From: Aegilops tauschii subsp. strangulata
Taxonomy: Eukaryota; Streptophyta; Magnoliopsida; Poales; Poaceae
NCBI RefSeq assembly: GCF_002575655.3
Contig: NC_053037.3
Location: forward strand, 254,047,135 to 254,111,134
Length of the DNA: 64,000 nucleotides
Direction of reading: 5' to 3'
Shown: positions 1-11,277 of the stretch, piece by piece
How the letters are laid out: every line of letters starts with the position of its first letter
Numbering within the stretch: the stretch's first letter is position 1
Program-made: the position numbers and the translations under genes
The notes under the pieces: generated by a model
The model's database searches: none
What the model was told of the DNA's origin: nothing
What the model saw: the letters and a program-made list of their open reading frames with translations, nothing else

Positions 1-666
1 CTTTATTGATCAAGGTGGGGTTCTGTGACGCCTTTGTCTGGTCGTTGAACACAAACGAAGTACGCGAAGTTGCAGCTATGGCGAACTTTTAATCTAAACA
101 AAACCCAAAGTCTAAACGACGCCCTAAGGGCTGTATATATGGAGGAAGAGGGGGGGAATTTCGTGGCCCTTGAGGAAGGGGTCCGAAACCAACCATATCT
201 CTTGTTTCTCCACACATACGGACTCTAAAAACAGCCTATACTTATGTATTTCGAAATTACATGGGCCTGGCCCAATAATAAGGTGGCAGCACCTAGAATA
301 GCCTCTGGACGAAAGTTATGAAGTAGCATCTTGTATATTTCGTCCAAGGCTTCATGCACGCATTATGGTGGCTTCAACGTCCTGAAATCATCACTTGTAA
401 CTCCGTTCTTGTTCCCCATGCGCATGCCATCATCTCCATGCTTGTTCTTGCTCCAATGTTCATCCTTCTCAAAGCTAGGCCCTTCATTTGTAAGCAAAAC
501 AAATGTATCCAATTTAGGCAGCATCATATTCTCATGAACATTAGAATCATTACCAAGAAACGAAAGTACCTGGTAATTTAATTGGCATGCGCAAGCTCTA
601 GTAATTGGTCCAGTATGTATAGCAGCAGGGCCTGTGGGTGTAACAATGGTATTGATGTCCTCATCA
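1..666 (-). repeat. 3' LTR of CRW-A (partial, left part off window)
   Basis: Ends on the plus strand in GTCCTCATCA, the complement of the family LTR start TGATGAGGAC. Directly outside lies the complement of the polypurine tract AAGAAGGGGAGGA (667-679). It aligns with 12531-13196 of the 5' LTR. The pol reading frame continues into it and stops at 363. Confidence 0.9.
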
Positions 667-3600
667 TCCTCCCCTTCTTGAAATGAAGTCGTCCTCGACG
701 GAAGCTCATCTTCCTCACCCAAATAAGGCTTCAAATCTGCAATGTTAAAAGTGGGACTAACCCCAAAATCTGCAGGCAGCTCAAGTTTATATGCATTATC
801 ATTTATTTTCTCTAACACCTTAAAAGGACCATCAGCACGTGGCATTAGCTTTGATTTGCGCAAATCAGGAAATCTATCCTTACGCAAATGTAACCAAACA
901 AGATCTCCAGGTGCAAACACAACATGTTTTCTACCCTTATCTCCAGCAAGTTTATATTTAGCATTCATACGCTCAATGTTTTCCTTAGTTAACTCATGCA
1001 TTTTTAAGATCAATTCAGCACGTTGTTTAGCATCAAAATTAACCTTCTCCGAAGATGGAAGAGGCAACAAATCAATAGGTGCACGAGGTAGGAAACCATA
1101 CACAATTTCAAAAGGGCACATCTTAGTAGTAGAATGCAATGAACGATTATAAGCAAACTCAATATGAGGCAAGAATTCTTCCCACATTTTCTTATTATTC
1201 TTCAAAACAGCCCTAAGCATAGTAGACAATGTTCTATTGACTACTTCGGTTTGTCCATCAGTTTGGGGGTGACAAGTAGTACTAAAAAGCAGTTTAGTCC
1301 CCAACTTAGCCCATAAACATCTCCAAAAGTGGCTAAGAAATTTAGTATCACGATCTGAAACAATAGTATTTGGCACACCATACAAACGAATAATTTCACG
1401 GAAGAACAAATCAGCAACATTAACAGCATCATCGCTTTTGTGACATGGTATAAAGTGTGCCATTTTTGAGAATCTATCCACGACAACAAATATGCTATCC
1501 CTCCCCTTCTTTGTTTGAGGTAAACCTAAAACAAAGTCCATAGATATATCCTCCCAAGGAACACTAGGTACAGGCAAAGGCATATATAAACCATGAGGAT
1601 TGAGTCGTGACTTAGCTTTTTGACATGTAGTGCAGCGAGCAACAAAACGCTCAACATCCCGTCTCATCTTTGGCCAAAAGAAATGTGTAGCAAGTACGTC
1701 CTCCGTCTTCTTCACGCCAAAGTGTCCCATTAATCCTCCTCCATGCGCCTCCTGCAACAACAAAAGACGAAGAGAGCTAGCTGGAATGCATAGCTTGTTA
1801 GCATGGAACGCAAATCCATCATTAACGACAAACTTGTTCCAGGTTCTTCCTTCTTTACAATTCTGCAAAACATCTTTAAAATCAGCATCATGCACATATT
1901 GATCTTTGATGGTCTCTAAACCAAATATTTTGAAGTCAAGTTGTGACAGCATATTATAGCGACGAGACAATGCATTAGCAATAACATTTTCTTTACCCTT
2001 CTTGTGTTTAATGACATAAGGGAAAGTTTCAATGAATTCAACCCATTTAGCATGTCTACGATTCAGTTTAGCTTGACTTTTAATATGTTTCAAAGATTCA
2101 TGATCAGAATGTATAACAAATTCTTTGGGCCATAAATAATGTTGCCATGTTTCTAAAGTCCGAACAAGAGCATATAGTTCTTTATCATAAGTAGAATAAT
2201 TCAGACTAGGCCCACTGAATTTTTCAGAAAAGTATGCAACACGTTTACCATCTTGTAATAACACACCTCCTAATCCAATTCCACTAGCATCACATTCAAG
2301 CTCAAAAGTCTTATTAAAATCAGGAAGTTGGAGTAAAGGAGCATGTGTCAACTTATCTTTCAATACCGTGAAGGCTTCTTCCTGTGCGGTACCCCAAACA
2401 AAAGGCACATCCTTCTTTGCAAGCTCGTTAAGAGGTGCATCAATGGTGCTGAAATCTCTCACAAAACGCCTATAGAAACCAGCGAGGCCAAGGAAACTCC
2501 TCACTTGTGTGACCGTTTTGGGCTGTGGCCAAATCTCAATAGCTTCAATCTTGGCTTTATCAACTTCAATTCCCTGTGGAGTAACAACATAGCCAAGAAA
2601 AGATACTCGGTCGGTGCAAAAGGTGCACTTCCCAAGGTTACCAAACAAACGTGCATCACGTAGAGCAATAAAAACAGCTCGTAAATGTTCCAAATGTTCT
2701 TCCAAAGATTTGCTATAAATCAGTATATCATCAAAATAGACTACCACAAATCGTCCAATAAAAGCACGTAAAACTTCGTTCATTAGTCTCATGAAAGTAC
2801 TAGGTGCATTAGTTAACCCAAAAGGCATGACTAACCACTCATATAAACCAAACTTAGTTTTAACTGCTGTTTTCCATTCATCTCCCAGTTTCATACGAAT
2901 TTGATGGTATCCACTACGCAAATCAACTTTGGAAAATATTGTAGAGCCACTCAATTCATCAAGCATATCATCTAGCCTAGGAATAGGATGACGATAACGA
3001 ATAGTAATGTTATTAATGCCTCTACAATCAACACACATACACGATGTACCATCCTTTTTAGGCACAAGTATAATAGGAACAACACAAGGACTAAGAGATT
3101 CGCGTATATAACCTTTGTCGAGCAGCTCCTGTACTTGACGCATAATCTCCTTCGTCTCCTCTGGATTGGTACGGTATGGTGCACGGTTGGGTAGCGATGC
3201 ACTGGGAATTAAGTCAATTTGATGCTCAATCCCTCGAAGAGGTGGTAATCCCGGTGGCACGTCTTGTGGAAAGACGTCAGTGAACTCCTGCAAAATGTTA
3301 GTGACAGTAGGGGGCAAAGAGGAAGGCACGTCCTCGAATGAAAATAATGCCTCTTTGCACACAAAAGCATAGCAAACAGATTTGTTGAAATCTAGCTCAT
3401 CAATATCAGTTTTTGTGGCAAGTAAACATGCACTTTTCAATTTAATTTCAGAAACAACACTAGATGGTTTATTATTAGGTTTCATTTGTTGCTCAAATTC
3501 TTTTGCCACAATCTGATTTTCACTCTTATTTTTCTCCTGTTTTGCTTTATTAGCTCTATTAATGTCATCTTTCAAAATGGAATCAGGAGTCATAGGAAGC

Positions 3601-4715
3601 AAAGTAATATTTTTATCCTTATGAACAAGAGTATACTGATTGTTGCTACCATGGTGTACAGAATTTTTATCAAATTGCCATGGTCTACCAAGTAATAAGG
3701 AACATGCTTGCATGGGTACCACATCACAATCAACATAATCAGCATATGTAGAGATACTAAAATGCACACGAACAGTACGTGTTACCTTAACCTTGCCGCT
3801 GTTGTTGAACCATTGGATGTAGTAAGGATGTGGATGTGGTCTTGTGGTGAGAGATAGTTTCTCCACCATCTCCATCCTAGCCAAGTTGTTACAGCTCCCT
3901 CCATCTATGATGATGCGAACAGAACGTTCCTTCACAACTCCCTTTGTATGGAACAAATTATGCCTCTGATTTTGCTTTGCTTGTGTGACCTGCACACTCA
4001 AAACACGTTGAGCAACTAAACATTCATACCTGTCAGCGTCTTCAGGAGCCATGTATTGTGTCTCATTTTCAGAATCATCTCCACCATGTTCTTCACGTGT
4101 AATAAGAGCCAAAGTCTCCTCATCATAGTCACTAGCGGACTCATACCCACCATCCTCAGTAGCAATCATTACACGCTGAGATTTGCATTCTCGCGCATAA
4201 TGTCCTCTTCCCTTACAACGACGACAAATAATATCACTTGTGTGCCCTGTTGATGCCATGGAAGAAGAAGAGCTCTGTGCAGGCCCGATAGGTGCGCTCT
4301 TGGCAAATAGTGGTGGTTGTGCCTGCTTTCTTGTATCACGGCTGGAGGTGGAACCTGACGGAGGTGCTGGTGCAATGGAAGTAGAAGATGCACGCGGTGT
4401 CCATGATGAAGGTCGGCCTGCAGAAAAGTTAGTTCGCACCAATGCTTGTCGATCCTGCACTTCACGTTCAGCTTTACAAGCAAGATGAAATAAACGAGTG
4501 ATATTAGTATACTCCTTATACTCTAGAATGGTCTGAATCTCTCTATTTAAACCACCCATAAAACGTGCAAGCATAGCTTCATTCTCCTCAACAATACCAC
4601 ATCTAATCATGCCAGTTTGTAATTCCTGATAATATTCTTCTACATAATTTTTCCCTTGTCGTAAACGCTGCAGTTTTTGAAGCAATTCACATTGATAATA
4701 TGGTGGAACCCAACG
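363..4715 (-). pseudogene. CRW-A gag C-terminus plus complete pol polyprotein
   Basis: One frame is open for 1440 codons from 4685. In order it holds the end of Gag with a CCHC zinc knuckle (about residues 154-167), an aspartic protease with IDGGS (Asp about 261), reverse transcriptase with YFDD (about 650-653), RNase H, and integrase. Integrase keeps its catalytic triad at about Asp1050, Asp1111 and Glu1147, with the family's 35-residue last spacing. The last ~100 residues are encoded inside the LTR. The final RNase H acidic residue, in the motif usually read ADALSRR, is Asn here. Pol itself has no stop, but it is cut from its start codon by Quinta-1 at 4716, and the upstream gag part has a 7 bp deletion, so I call the gene dead. 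In life the polyprotein would be cut in the virus-like particle to copy RNA to DNA and integrate it. Confidence 0.85.
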
Positions 4716-5698
4716 TGATAGGGGCGAGGGTGTCCCGATCTTTCGATGAGATGATAACTATCGATTTGGTGGAGTCGACTTTGACGATCCGACTACAAAC
4801 GTGCACGACGTTGCGCCTTAGCAATCGCTAAACCAATCTCCTGAGGTTACTGACGATACCGGAAGCACGATCAGCCTGACCACGAAGGTCTATTCCTGCA
4901 AGCAATCGAAGAACGAGCAAGAATATGATAAAGCAATCTGAATATTGCGAATATATATGAAGTATTTATAATGGTGGGAATCCGTAAGCGGTCTTGGTCT
5001 GGTCGTTGGACACAAACGAAGTACACGAAGTTGCAATGGCTAACTTTTAACTAAGCAAATTCCAAGGAAAAAGCTACTAGATGGATCTACTTATATAGGA
5101 GCAAGGGGTGGCGGCCAAGGAGGTGGGAGGACGTCCCAAGGCAGCCTAAAACCAACCCTAGGTCGTACAAGGCTCATGGGCCCAAGTGGAGGTGATGCAA
5201 CACCTTTGGACTTGTAGTTTGACTCGGATTCTGGTGCAACGTCAGATTGTTTCGACCATAACTCAATGCTCCGGACGAATTTAAAGGTGAATCCAATTGG
5301 GTTGGAAAGAGCACGAAATCTAGTTTCCAACAAAAAAAAGAATCACCCAATTCGGAGTCCGTATGAAAAAGTTCTTGGCGTTTTGAGTCAGGTATGTCTG
5401 TGCAGTCCGAATCTGAATCCAGAACGTGAGAGACTTGGACTCTATCTTCTCTTGGCCCAAAAGTGACGTGAGAGGACTTTTTGAACAGAACCTAAACTTC
5501 TCCTTTTGCCTTATCTTCATATGTGGATTGTACAAATGTCCCATACACCTGCAATTAGACGAAACACAAAAGTGTGTGAAGTATTTTTGTTCTGGATAAC
5601 ATAAATAGATTATTGAATAGTTTGCACTAGAAATCACCTGACAAATATGCATGTATGCAATATTTTTGGTCGTATCCAAGGTAGTCATGTCCTCATCA
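4716..5698 (-). repeat. 3' LTR of Quinta-1
   Basis: It is 983 bp, ends TG...CA, and is bordered on the left by CAACG and on the right by the complement of the polypurine tract. The gag-like frame runs into it as far as 5320. Confidence 0.93.
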
Positions 5699-7095
5699 TC
5701 CTCCCCTTCTTGAAAACAAAGCCGTCCTCGGCGTTGCTTAATCTGAAATGTGGCTAACAAAAGAGACAAGGTGTACATGTTGTATATGTATATGTCATCC
5801 ATTTTTACCTCCCGTGGATTTTGCACATATGACACATGTATACATGAATAACTTTCATAGTTAATAAAATATAAAGCCAAAATATTATCACAAGAAGTAG
5901 AAGGCATGAAAGTATTGCAACTCAGTTTGCACATATAAGTGAAGCTCTTATTCATATGAAAAGATGGACAATATTCATCATTAAACCATCCCAACATTGA
6001 TGAACCATCACCAAGATTAGAGGTCATATCAAAATGATTAAACATTGGCATAATTATTTTCAAACATATTTGATCCAAATCTGATTTATTCCCAGATTCA
6101 CTTGATTCTTTTGCATCGATAGCTAATTCAATGGGCTCACTCAAAATTGTTTGATCACATGGCAAAGTCAAATCATCAACATAGTCCTCTAAGGTAGCTG
6201 GTGTGATCAAAGTAGTGGGTAGCTCACCGCATGGTGCACTTAAATTGACAAGACATTCATCATACTCATGTGGAAGTGGAAGATTAGTACCTTTGTCATT
6301 ACCTCTTATGATCAACTCAGATGAGGTAGGCACTCTCGGTGATGATGTGTCACATGGTGGAGGTGATGTAGTCCTCACAACAACGGATGTGGTTGTCATA
6401 GTATGCTTAGTAGTTGAAGGGACAACCGTATCAACTCTTGGAATGTGCATCTCGCGCTTGTTCTCCTTGTGCGCAACACGTCGTTTTATTTCCTGTTCAG
6501 CTTTGCAAGCAAGATGAAACAAATGGTCCATAGGATAACACTCTTCATGTATTAGTATCTCCTGAATGTCACGATTTAATCCTCCCCAAAATCTATCCAT
6601 AAAATCTTCTTCACTTTCTTCTAAAGAGGAATGCAGCAAGGTAGTTTGTAAAGTATCATAATATTTCGTTACGGTGTCACTACCTTGTTTTAAATGTTGC
6701 AACTTTGTAATCATGTCACGAGTATAATAAGCGGGAACGAATGTATGTCGCATGGCAAGTTTCAAATCATCCCAAGTAGTAGGTATATCATTAGGGTGTA
6801 ACCGACAATATTCACTCCACCAAACTACAGCATAACTAGTGAAAGAACCAACCGCAACCTTAACTTTTTTACGTACATCAAAATTATTGGAAGCAAATAT
6901 ATTATTTAGGTCAAACTCCCATTCAATATATAAAGCAGGTCTAAAACGGCCATTAAATGGTGGTATAGAAACATTAACCTGATCATGTGCATTTGGATGT
7001 TTGTGCACCTCTCGTGACGGTTGTGGTATTTGCATAGGTGATGGCACATCTCCCACGATCGACAAACCCCATGAATTGACTCTAGATCCTGTCAT
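5320..7095 (-). CDS. Quinta-1 Gag-like protein with LTR-encoded tail
   Basis: Intact frame of 591 codons from the ATG at 7095; a further in-frame ATG at 7110 lies upstream. I prefer 7095 because it matches the CRW gag start, which also sits in the sequence ATGNCAGG. The first ~250 residues resemble a retrotransposon Gag capsid, with VWWSEYCRLHP and YYTRDMITKLQHLKQG aligning to CRW Gag [11 protein letters not shown] and [16 protein letters not shown]. The middle is Ser/Thr-rich and then low in recognisable motifs, with MDDIYIYNMYTL near the LTR. No zinc knuckle or enzyme motif is visible. The last ~125 residues are LTR-encoded. Compared with Quinta-2 the frame stops about 77 codons earlier, because one homopolymer in the LTR is one base longer. 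The role is presumably particle formation with CRW enzymes (inference). Confidence 0.8.
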   Translation of the reverse strand: MTGSRVNSWGLSIVGDVPSPMQIPQPSREVHKHPNAHDQVNVSIPPFNGRFRPALYIEWEFDLNNIFASNNFDVRKKVKVAVGSFTSYAVVWWSEYCRLHPNDIPTTWDDLKLAMRHTFVPAYYTRDMITKLQHLKQGSDTVTKYYDTLQTTLLHSSLEESEEDFMDRFWGGLNRDIQEILIHEECYPMDHLFHLACKAEQEIKRRVAHKENKREMHIPRVDTVVPSTTKHTMTTTSVVVRTTSPPPCDTSSPRVPTSSELIIRGNDKGTNLPLPHEYDECLVNLSAPCGELPTTLITPATLEDYVDDLTLPCDQTILSEPIELAIDAKESSESGNKSDLDQICLKIIMPMFNHFDMTSNLGDGSSMLGWFNDEYCPSFHMNKSFTYMCKLSCNTFMPSTSCDNILALYFINYESYSCIHVSYVQNPREVKMDDIYIYNMYTLSLLLATFQIKQRRGRLCFQEGEDDEDMTTLDTTKNIAYMHICQVISSANYSIIYLCYPEQKYFTHFCVSSNCRCMGHLYNPHMKIRQKEKFRFCSKSPLTSLLGQEKIESKSLTFWIQIRTAQTYLTQNAKNFFIRTPNWVILFFVGN

Positions 7096-7206
7096 GATTA
7101 GTAGAAACAAGAAACAAAATTCAAGAATAATGTTCCTATGAACTACTAGGATGTTGTGGTAAAGCGCTCACAGTAAAGCAAATATCAATATCTTACAAGT
7201 TCTTAC
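7089..7206 (-). other. Putative intron in Quinta-1 leader/gag start
   Basis: Donor GTAAGAAC at 7206 and acceptor ACAG at 7089, 118 bp. The same sites and the same phase occur in Quinta-2 and in CRW leaders. Removing it would delete the usual gag ATG and put upstream codons in frame with gag. Splicing is an inference. Confidence 0.4.
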
Positions 7207-7406
7207 CAAGCAGCAGGTGGTGACAGGCAACCAGCGGTGTCAAATAACTCCAAAGATTGAGTAAAGCGATTGCCAGGGGAACGTACGTATACACGGTGTA
7301 GAAATATGTGGAGCTGGGTTGGCTATATATGGTAGCAAAATATTAGCAATAATCAATTCAGAGATGCAATGTTGAATAAACGCTCAACGACGGTACTGTG
7401 CTGGTC

Positions 7407-7439
7407 CTAGGCTAGACCGGACTAGAGACGCGAGCCTAG
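7407..7439 (-). promoter_or_regulatory. Conserved leader hairpin (Quinta-1)
   Basis: Perfect 7 bp arms CTAGGCT and AGCCTAG around a ~19 nt loop, in a leader block almost identical between Quinta and CRW while the surrounding leader differs. It is a candidate RNA packaging or dimer signal (inference). Confidence 0.45.
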
Positions 7440-7978
7440 AACACTAATGAGGTCACGGCGTAGCACAACTAGCATCAATGAAGGATACTAAGTAGCTCTG
7501 GACAGCAAGATATAAGTGAAGATCTCAACGGCAGTAAAGATAATGATGAAAAACAACTGCCAAGCAGGATATACAACAACTCTCTCCAACTTTCCTCTTG
7601 AAAAGTTTGTGCCAATTTTCTGATAATTTTTTTCAAAGAATGCTACTAACTCAAGCTTTCCAATGCAAAAAGAATCACTCAATTCCGAGTTGATATGAGG
7701 AGTGAAAGAATTCTGAAACTGGCTTGAAAAACTGGAATAAGCTGTGTCCGCGAACTTCGGAGGGCAAAAAGACCTATTTAGAAGACGATTTTGAGGTGTC
7801 AAATATTGAACTAGTCTCTGCAACTATTTAGATGCGGCTCGTCGCTAGCTTTCATTTGAGTACTCGCGGAGTCAAAACGGACTTCGTATGAGGAAGGTAT
7901 GCCTGTTTTACTAAACAGTGCACAAAACAGATTCCAATCCGAATTCAACTACGAGATTGAGTCTAGATAGATCCGAAT

Positions 7979-8090
7979 TTTGTTTTTTTTTCTTCTCTCT
8001 TTTTTTTCTCACACTTTTTTTCTTTCTCTTTTTTTTCTGACTTCTTTTTCTTTTTTTTTCTCTATCTTTTTTTTTCTCTCCCTCTTTCCA
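7979..8090. repeat. Pyrimidine-rich low-complexity tract in Quinta-1 leader
   Basis: Almost pure T and C on the plus strand, so A/G-rich in the element's RNA. The counterpart in Quinta-2 is at about 43935-44025. Confidence 0.85.
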
Positions 8091-8479
8091 AGACAAACTA
8101 GATAAGATGCAGATTGGATCAAGCGAAGATGTGAACGACCTCAACTATGATTGTGACAATGAACTATGGGTAGCACGTGGTGGAATTTGATGGATGGTGT
8201 GGTGGACAGCAGAAGGGATAACGATGCAGCGGCGACGTGACTAATGTGAACAGAACTCGAAACTCTAAACGAACTAGACCCTAAGACCAGCAACTCGACA
8301 CGACGATGCAACTGATAATTCAATAATGCAAACAAGGAATAGAAAATTGCAAAGGCTCAGACTGGCTTGGACAAAAGGATGAATAGATCTAACTTTTTTG
8401 TGGCTTTTTCTTGGACAATAGGTAAGAAAATAAATCTAATCTAGGGGAAACTGGAAATTCTCACCGAGCAACCTGAAAA

Positions 8480-8488
8480 CTGATACCA
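8480..8488 (-). promoter_or_regulatory. Primer binding site of Quinta-1 (initiator Met-tRNA)
   Basis: In element sense TGGTATCAG, two bases inside the 5' LTR. It matches the 3' end complement of plant initiator Met-tRNA. Confidence 0.8.
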
Positions 8489-8490
8489 CT

Positions 8491-9473
8491 TGATAGGGGC
8501 GAGGGTGTCCCGATCTTTCGATGAGATGATAACTATCGATTTGGTGGAGTCGACTTTGACGATCCGACTACAAACGTGCACGACGTTGCGCCTTAGCAAT
8601 CGCTAAACCAATCTCCTGAGGTTACTGACGATACCGGAAGCACGATCAGCCTGACCACGAAGGTCTATTCCTGCAAGCAATCGAAGAACGAGCAAGAATA
8701 TGATAAAGCAATCTGAATATTGCGAATATATATGAAGTATTTATAATGGTGGGAATCCGTAAGCGGTCTTGGTCTGGTCGTTGGACACAAACGAAGTACA
8801 CGAAGTTGCAATGGCTAACTTTTAACTAAGCAAATTCCAAGGAAAAAGCTACTAGATGGATCTACTTATATAGGAGCAAGGGGTGGCGGCCAAGGAGGTG
8901 GGAGGACGTCCCAAGGCAGCCTAAAACCAACCCTAGGTCGTACAAGGCTCATGGGCCCAAGTGGAGGTGATGCAACACCTTTGGACTTGTAGTTTGACTC
9001 GGATTCTGGTGCAACGTCAGATTGTTTCGACCATAACTCAATGCTCCGGACGAATTTAAAGGTGAATCCAATTGGGTTGGAAAGAGCACGAAATCTAGTT
9101 TCCAACAAAAAAAAGAATCACCCAATTCGGAGTCCGTATGAAAAAGTTCTTGGCGTTTTGAGTCAGGTATGTCTGTGCAGTCCGAATCTGAATCCAGAAC
9201 GTGAGAGACTTGGACTCTATCTTCTCTTGGCCCAAAAGTGACGTGAGAGGACTTTTTGAACAGAACCTAAACTTCTCCTTTTGCCTTATCTTCATATGTG
9301 GATTGTACAAATGTCCCATACACCTGCAATTAGACAAAACACAAAAGTGTGTGAAGTATTTTTGTTCTGGATAACATAAATAGATTATTGAATAGTTTGC
9401 ACTAGAAATCACCTCACAAATATGCATGTATGCAATATTTTTGGTCGTATCCAAGGTAGTCATGTCCTCATCA
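8491..9473 (-). repeat. 5' LTR of Quinta-1
   Basis: 983 bp, the same length as the 3' LTR and differing at two seen positions. It is followed on the right by CAACG. It contains a TATATAA-type promoter box near 8868-8874 (element sense CTATATAAG). Confidence 0.93.
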
Positions 9474-11161
9474 CAACGAGTACGCATAGCAGTTTTCAAA
9501 GCAGCCCAAGTAGTTGGAATAGGATATAATCTACAATGTTCAGACCACCATACACATGCAAAACTAGTGAAAGCACAAACAGCAGCAGCAACCCGTCTCT
9601 CCTCGGGATATTGTAAACATGTAAAACGTTGTTCAGTTTCTAACTCCCAAGTAAGATATACATCAGGAATGTATCTACCCTCAAACGGTGGAATATTCAA
9701 TTTCAGTTTAGGTCATGATCTCGTACCTGAGGTGGTGGTGCAGGCCTACCGTTACGAATATATACCTGAGGTCGACCTGCTGGAGGTGGTGCTGGTGGCT
9801 GCACGTAGTTCTGATTTTGATCAACCCCGTCCTCATAATCGCCCGCATAATCGTCATCCTCCTCAGCCGCCGCAGTAGCAGGAGCCAAAGAAGCATCAAC
9901 AGTAGGTGCAGCGGCACCCGAATTTTGACCTGTCTCAGTTGGAACGCGCTGTGCTCGTCCCACTTGAATTGGAAGGCGGCGTTGGAGATGTGGTTGTTGT
10001 TGTAGAGGTGCGACAGGTGCAGCCGGTGGTGGTTGGGTGATAGAGGCAAAGGTGTCCCGTCTTTCGATGAGATGATGGATATCGCTTTGGTGGAAGTCGA
10101 CTTTGACGATCCGACTATGAACGTGCGATGACGTCGCGCCTTAGCAATCGCTAAACCAACTCCGAGAGGTTATTGACCACGCCGGAGCACGATCAACCTG
10201 ACCACGAGGGTCTGTTTCCTGCGAGCAAACGAAGAACAAGCAAGAAACTGAGATTGCAATCTAGATATTGCGAATATAAGATGAAAGCTTTATTGATCAA
10301 GGTGGGGTTCTGTGGCGCCTTTGTCTGGTCGTTGAACACAAACGAAGTACGTGAAGTTGCAGCTATGGCGAACTTTTAATCTAAACAAAACCCAAAGTCT
10401 AAACGACACCCTAAGGGCTGTATATATGGAGGAAGAGGGGGGAATTTCGTGGCCCTTGGGGAAGGGGTCCGAAACCAACCCTATCTCTTGTTTCCCCACA
10501 CATACGGACTCTAAAAATAGCCTATACTCAAGTATTTCGAAATTACATGGGCCTGGCCCAATAATAAGGTGACGCAGCACCTAGAATAGCCTCTGGACGA
10601 AAGTTATGAAGTAGCATCTTGTATATTTCGTCCAAGGCTTCATGCACGCATTATGGTGGCTTCAATGTCCTGAAATCATCACTTTTAACTCCGTTCTTGT
10701 CCCCCATGCGCATGCCATCATCTCCATGCTTGTTCTTGCTCCAATGTTCATCCTTCTCAAAGCTAGGCCCTTCATTTGTATGCAAAACAAATGTATCCAA
10801 TTTAGGCAGCATCATATTCTCATGAACATTAGAATCATTACCAAGAAATGAAAGTACCTGGTAATTTAATTGGCGTGCGCGAGCTCTAGTAATTGGTCCA
10901 GTATGTATAGCAGCAGGGGCTGTGGGTGTAACAATGGTATTGATGTCCGCATCATTGGGGAAGACGCTTGAGCAATTCATTAAACCTGTTATCTAGCTTT
11001 GTCTCAAACGACTTCTCCACGGCATCTATCTTCTGCATAGCCTCTTCAAATCTGTTTAGCACATCTCCCACCTGGCCACTCATCATTTGCTGAAATTTAT
11101 CATGCAACCCCTTGTTCGTCATGTTCTCCCAATCAGTCTCATCGGCTTGTGATCCTGCCAT
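9474..11161 (-). pseudogene. CRW-A gag N-terminal part, split by solo LTR and Quinta-1
   Basis: The start codon is at 11161 (protein begins MAGSQADE). The first ~69 codons lie at 10955-11161 and the next part at 9474-10037, with a solo LTR between. It encodes an acidic N-terminus with DETDWENM, a coiled-coil-like stretch, a Gln/Pro-rich linker, then the Gag capsid region with [11 protein letters not shown]. Besides the two insertions there is a 7 bp deletion near 9715 relative to CRW-D and CRW-E that shifts the frame. Gag would form the virus-like particle; this copy cannot make a full one. Confidence 0.85.
10038..10954 (-). repeat. Solo LTR of CRW family inside CRW-A gag
   Basis: A 917 bp LTR without internal sequence, flanked by TTGGG at 10033-10037 and 10955-10959. 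It formed by insertion of a CRW element followed by LTR-LTR recombination. Its start carries one change (TGATGCGGAC rather than TGATGAGGAC). Confidence 0.93.
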
Positions 11162-11277
11162 GGTTAGCAGCAATAGAAACACAAAAGAATATGATCCTAC
11201 AGACTACTAGGAAGTGGTGGTGATGGTGGTGTGTCACAAATCCTTCAAGCGAATCTCAAATTCTTACCCGTTCTTAC
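11155..11277 (-). other. Putative intron in CRW-A leader/gag start
   Basis: Donor GTAAGAAC at 11277 and acceptor GGCAG at 11155, 123 bp, equivalent in place to the putative introns of the other CRW copies. Inference only. Confidence 0.4.

Larger units (their letters stand above)
7096..8479 (-). other. Quinta-1 untranslated leader
   Basis: A stretch of about 1.4 kb between primer site and gag. It holds a pyrimidine-rich low-complexity tract, the conserved hairpin block shared with CRW, and the putative intron. No convincing gene is present. Confidence 0.8.
4716..9473 (-). mobile_element. Quinta-1: gag-only non-autonomous LTR retrotransposon, complete
   Basis: A 4758 bp element with two 983 bp LTRs, flanked by the 5 bp duplication CAACG at 4711-4715 and 9474-9478. 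It interrupts the gag codons of CRW-A, which re-join exactly across it. Inside are a primer site (8480-8488), a leader, one gag-like frame and a polypurine tract (5699-5711). I find no zinc knuckle, protease, reverse transcriptase or integrase. The two LTRs differ at only two positions that I could find (near 5561/9336 and 5640/9415), so this is a very recent insertion. Its LTR ends and primer site match CRW, which suggests mobilisation by CRW enzymes. The name Quinta rests on memory of the wheat centromeric family. Confidence 0.9.

Noticed and set aside
1630..1902. Plus-strand frames opposite CRW-A pol (and the equivalent antisense frames in the other CRW copies)
   Set aside because: They recur antisense to conserved pol motifs in every copy, as expected for shadows of the real frame.
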